17,349 nucleotides of DNA from contig DHFN01000180.1 of the NCBI GenBank assembly GCA_002402275.1, positions 1 to 17,349 of the forward strand. The letters are read 5' to 3'. Below are positions 15,874 through 17,349 of the stretch, one piece after another (the stretch's first letter is position 1; every line of letters starts with the position of its first letter). The translations under genes were made by a program, and so were the position numbers. The DNA comes from Anaerolineales bacterium UBA4823. GTDB taxonomy: Bacteria > Chloroflexota > Anaerolineae > Anaerolineales > UBA4823. The notes beneath the pieces are model-generated. The model was not told where the DNA came from, searched no databases, and saw nothing but the letters and a program-made list of their open reading frames with translations.

Positions 15874-15931
15874 CAAACAGATCAATGGGTGAGAGGTAAT
15901 CATTTTTTATATGAGAAATATTTAAGTACGG

Positions 15932-16876
15932 ATGAAGGGTAAATTAGACGAAATTTCAGCTACTGACTTAATCCAACAACATTGTCTGGAAAAACGAACC
16001 GCGCGTTTAATCATCCGCAATAAGAAAAACTTGGCAGAAATTTATATAAAAGACGGAAACCTTGTTCATGCCCAGATGGACAAGCAAATGGGAGAAGGTG
16101 TCATCCGTCAAGTTTTGCAATGGAATGAGGGTGTTTTTGAAACCCAAGAAGGAAAACAACCTCCAGCTATATCCATAACTCGATTTTGGTTAAACTTGCT
16201 ATTAGATGAAAACTTGCCAGTCGAAACTCCACGATCCTCCTTAGGGAATGATTCAATTCCGGTTGAACAAAGAGCTAGGCTTGATAATAATCCCGAAGGT
16301 TTTTTAAAAGGAATCAGCACCCAACTTAATGGTTATCTGGGAAGCGCTTTAATTAGCTTGAAAGGCTCAATTATTGCTGTCCATGAAGTCCGGAAACTTT
16401 ATCTCAACGAAGCAATGCCCTATATCATGCAATTAATTAAAATCCTTCCCGCCATCAGTGAAAAAAGTGGGTTAGGAGTAATCGAGGAAGATCTTTTTAC
16501 TACTGAATCCGCTTATGGGTTATTGCGCTATTTACCAAATCAGGAAATATTTTTACTCATCATCACCGATCGCAGTGCGCGGGCGGTTGGGAATTTACTC
16601 TTTTTTTCACGAACCATACCAGATAAAATAGTCTCGATTCCAAGTTCTTCTTTAACCCCTGTTGAGGTAATCGAATGTCTATACCGAACAAATTGTCCGG
16701 TATATCAGCGGAAAGTTCATATCAGCGACACCCTGGTAGCCCAGGTAAAAAACCAATACTGCCAAGCCCAATTTCGCTCGTGCGCAGTTTTCGATCTCAT
16801 CCATGATATTAATGAAGCTGGATTGCCGATTAATATGTATTTGAATGAAATTCAAGGTTTGATTCAACCACAATAG
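15932..16876 (+). CDS. DUF4388 plus Roadblock/LC7-like domain protein
   Basis: A 314-residue soluble protein. Residues 1-90 are a DUF4388 domain: MKGKLDEISATDLIQQHCLE, then KRTARLIIRN, IYIKDGNLVHAQ and GVIRQVLQWNEGVFE. This domain is frequent in signalling proteins of environmental bacteria, and its biochemical role is not established. After a polar linker (about 91-120) comes a Roadblock/LC7-like domain (about 122-227; LGSALISLKGSIIAV and LGVIEEDLFTTESAYGLLRYL are the characteristic parts). The C-terminal 75 residues (about 240-314) I do not recognise. Roadblock proteins such as MglB act on Ras-like GTPases, so a regulatory role is inferred. The ATG at 15932 has only a weak ribosome-binding site; an in-frame ATG at 15911 hits a stop after four codons. 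It is followed 14 bp later by a second Roadblock-like gene. Confidence 0.78.
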   Translation: MKGKLDEISATDLIQQHCLEKRTARLIIRNKKNLAEIYIKDGNLVHAQMDKQMGEGVIRQVLQWNEGVFETQEGKQPPAISITRFWLNLLLDENLPVETPRSSLGNDSIPVEQRARLDNNPEGFLKGISTQLNGYLGSALISLKGSIIAVHEVRKLYLNEAMPYIMQLIKILPAISEKSGLGVIEEDLFTTESAYGLLRYLPNQEIFLLIITDRSARAVGNLLFFSRTIPDKIVSIPSSSLTPVEVIECLYRTNCPVYQRKVHISDTLVAQVKNQYCQAQFRSCAVFDLIHDINEAGLPINMYLNEIQGLIQPQ

Positions 16877-16890
16877 AGGGATTATTGACT

Positions 16891-17280
16891 GTGCAAACAC
16901 GCCCATATTTTCACACCCCCTCTCGTCTCGAAATGCTATTTCAGTCATTTCAAGCTGAATTAGGGACCGATATGCTGGGTACCTATCTGTTGTCAGCCAA
17001 GGATAATAAATTAATCTACGGAATTCTCAATCCCAACCAACAAGAATATCCTTCTTTTTACACCACCCTAATGAAAATTGCTAATCTGATCAGTGAAAAG
17101 ATGCAACTTGGGCAAGTAGAAGAAAATCTAATCATCACTGATCAATTTTATATACTCACCCGGTCGTTGAGTCAGAATGATTATTATTGGGGGGTAATGA
17201 TCAACAAACAAACGCCTTTGGGAAGTGTCCGGATTCTGATCGAACGCTACTCCCCCCAGATTTTACTTGCCATCGTATAA
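16891..17280 (+). CDS. small Roadblock/LC7-like protein
   Basis: A 130-residue soluble protein, or 131-132 if the TTG at 16885 is used. The GTG at 16891 is preferred because AGAGGG (16875-16880), which overlaps the upstream stop, is 10 nt from it but only 4 nt from the TTG. The order of elements fits a single Roadblock/LC7 fold: a long helix (RLEMLFQSFQAEL), strand pair (LGTYLLSAKDNKLIYGI), helix (FYTTLMKIANLISEKM), strands (VEENLIITDQFYILTRSL and YYWGVMINKQ) and a last helix (GSVRILIERY). It shares a spaced pattern with its neighbour, LG-x2-EE-x-L-x2-T-x3-Y-x-L-x-R, so the two are probably paralogues and may dimerise. No GTPase partner is in the window. Confidence 0.68.
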   Translation: MQTRPYFHTPSRLEMLFQSFQAELGTDMLGTYLLSAKDNKLIYGILNPNQQEYPSFYTTLMKIANLISEKMQLGQVEENLIITDQFYILTRSLSQNDYYWGVMINKQTPLGSVRILIERYSPQILLAIV

Positions 17281-17282
17281 AA

Positions 17283-17348
17283 TTATTCTGGAGTCAGCAA
17301 ACTTGCTTGCGTTTCCGGAGTCAGAAATTGCCCCAAAGAAGATTTGTC
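17283..17348 (-). CDS. 3' end of a convergent gene running off the window
   Basis: Read on the minus strand, the last bases give an uninterrupted frame ending ...QFLTPETQASLLTPE and a TAA stop at 17285-17283, two bases beyond the end of the Roadblock gene. The DNA repeat GGAGTCAG (17290-17297 and 17317-17324) is spaced by exactly 27 bp, so LTPE recurs nine residues apart in this frame. With only 21 codons visible the frame is a suggestion; the plus strand is also open here. No function can be given. Confidence 0.35.
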   Translation of the reverse strand, partial: DKSSLGQFLTPETQASLLTPE

Positions 17349-17349
17349 A

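Larger units (their letters stand above)
15610..15931. other. 322-bp divergent intergenic region
   Basis: It lies between the kinase gene (minus) and the DUF4388 gene (plus). The kinase side is very AT-rich and carries TATAAT on the minus strand. The DUF4388 side holds two consecutive hairpins listed separately. TATACT (15783-15788) upstream of the hairpins is a possible plus-strand -10 element, without a convincing -35. I found no reading frame of substance and no tRNA in it. Confidence 0.6.

Noticed and set aside
15855..15899. 14-codon ATG frame in the DUF4388 leader
   Set aside because: It overlaps the hairpin stem, has no good ribosome-binding site, and its peptide is unremarkable; chance is the simplest reading.
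17290..17324. GGAGTCAG direct repeat as a regulatory or attachment site
   Set aside because: The 27-bp spacing fits a repeated LTPE in the minus-strand coding frame, which explains it better.

Overview
The window reads as a piece of a bacterial chromosome of moderate-to-low GC. It probably comes from a Chloroflexota bacterium of the Anaerolineae type. This assignment is inferred from gene content: lipoproteins with a Thr/Pro/Gln/Glu-rich linker after the lipobox, a DUF4388-plus-Roadblock protein, and a dCache-HAMP-GAF-HisKA_3 kinase with a NarL-type regulator. No rRNA, tRNA, CRISPR array, insertion sequence or phage gene was found. I see no sign of an overtly new mobile or defence system.

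Layout. (1) Bases 1-1805, plus strand: the C-terminal half of what looks like a tandem ECF-transporter ATPase whose frame is already open at base 1, followed 8 bp later by the ECF transmembrane coupling protein EcfT. (2) Bases 1868-4472, minus strand: a SIMPL-domain lipoprotein, a membrane protein with a bacterial PH-like domain, and a DUF92/TMEM19-family membrane protein whose start overlaps the end of the PH gene. (3) Bases 4723-15609, minus strand: a long co-directional array. In transcription order it holds a sensor histidine kinase, its response regulator (4-nt overlap), a cytosolic CocE/NonD-type serine hydrolase, a family-5 solute-binding lipoprotein, two Dpp/Opp-type permeases, and one polypeptide carrying both DppD- and DppF-like ATPases. 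(4) Bases 15932-17280, plus strand and divergent from the kinase: a DUF4388-Roadblock protein and a small Roadblock-like protein. A minus-strand gene probably ends at 17283 and runs off the window.

How the parts may work together. Region 3 reads as a sense-import-hydrolyse module. The kinase senses something outside the cell and the regulator controls transcription. The binding lipoprotein and ABC transporter import an oligopeptide-like solute, and the hydrolase cleaves an ester or amide inside the cell. The joint regulation is an inference from order and orientation; the families are seen in the sequence. The Roadblock proteins resemble regulators of Ras-like (MglA-type) GTPases, but no GTPase lies in the window.

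The least ordinary observations are small. They are a 19-codon reading frame with a perfect 8-nt Shine-Dalgarno sequence, ending in an ATGA overlap with the binding-protein start; a 13-bp perfect stem-loop between the binding-protein gene and the first permease; an 11-bp-arm palindrome abutting the start codon of the PH-domain gene; two inverted repeats with the same GAATT centre upstream of the SIMPL gene; and two consecutive hairpins in the leader of the DUF4388 gene.
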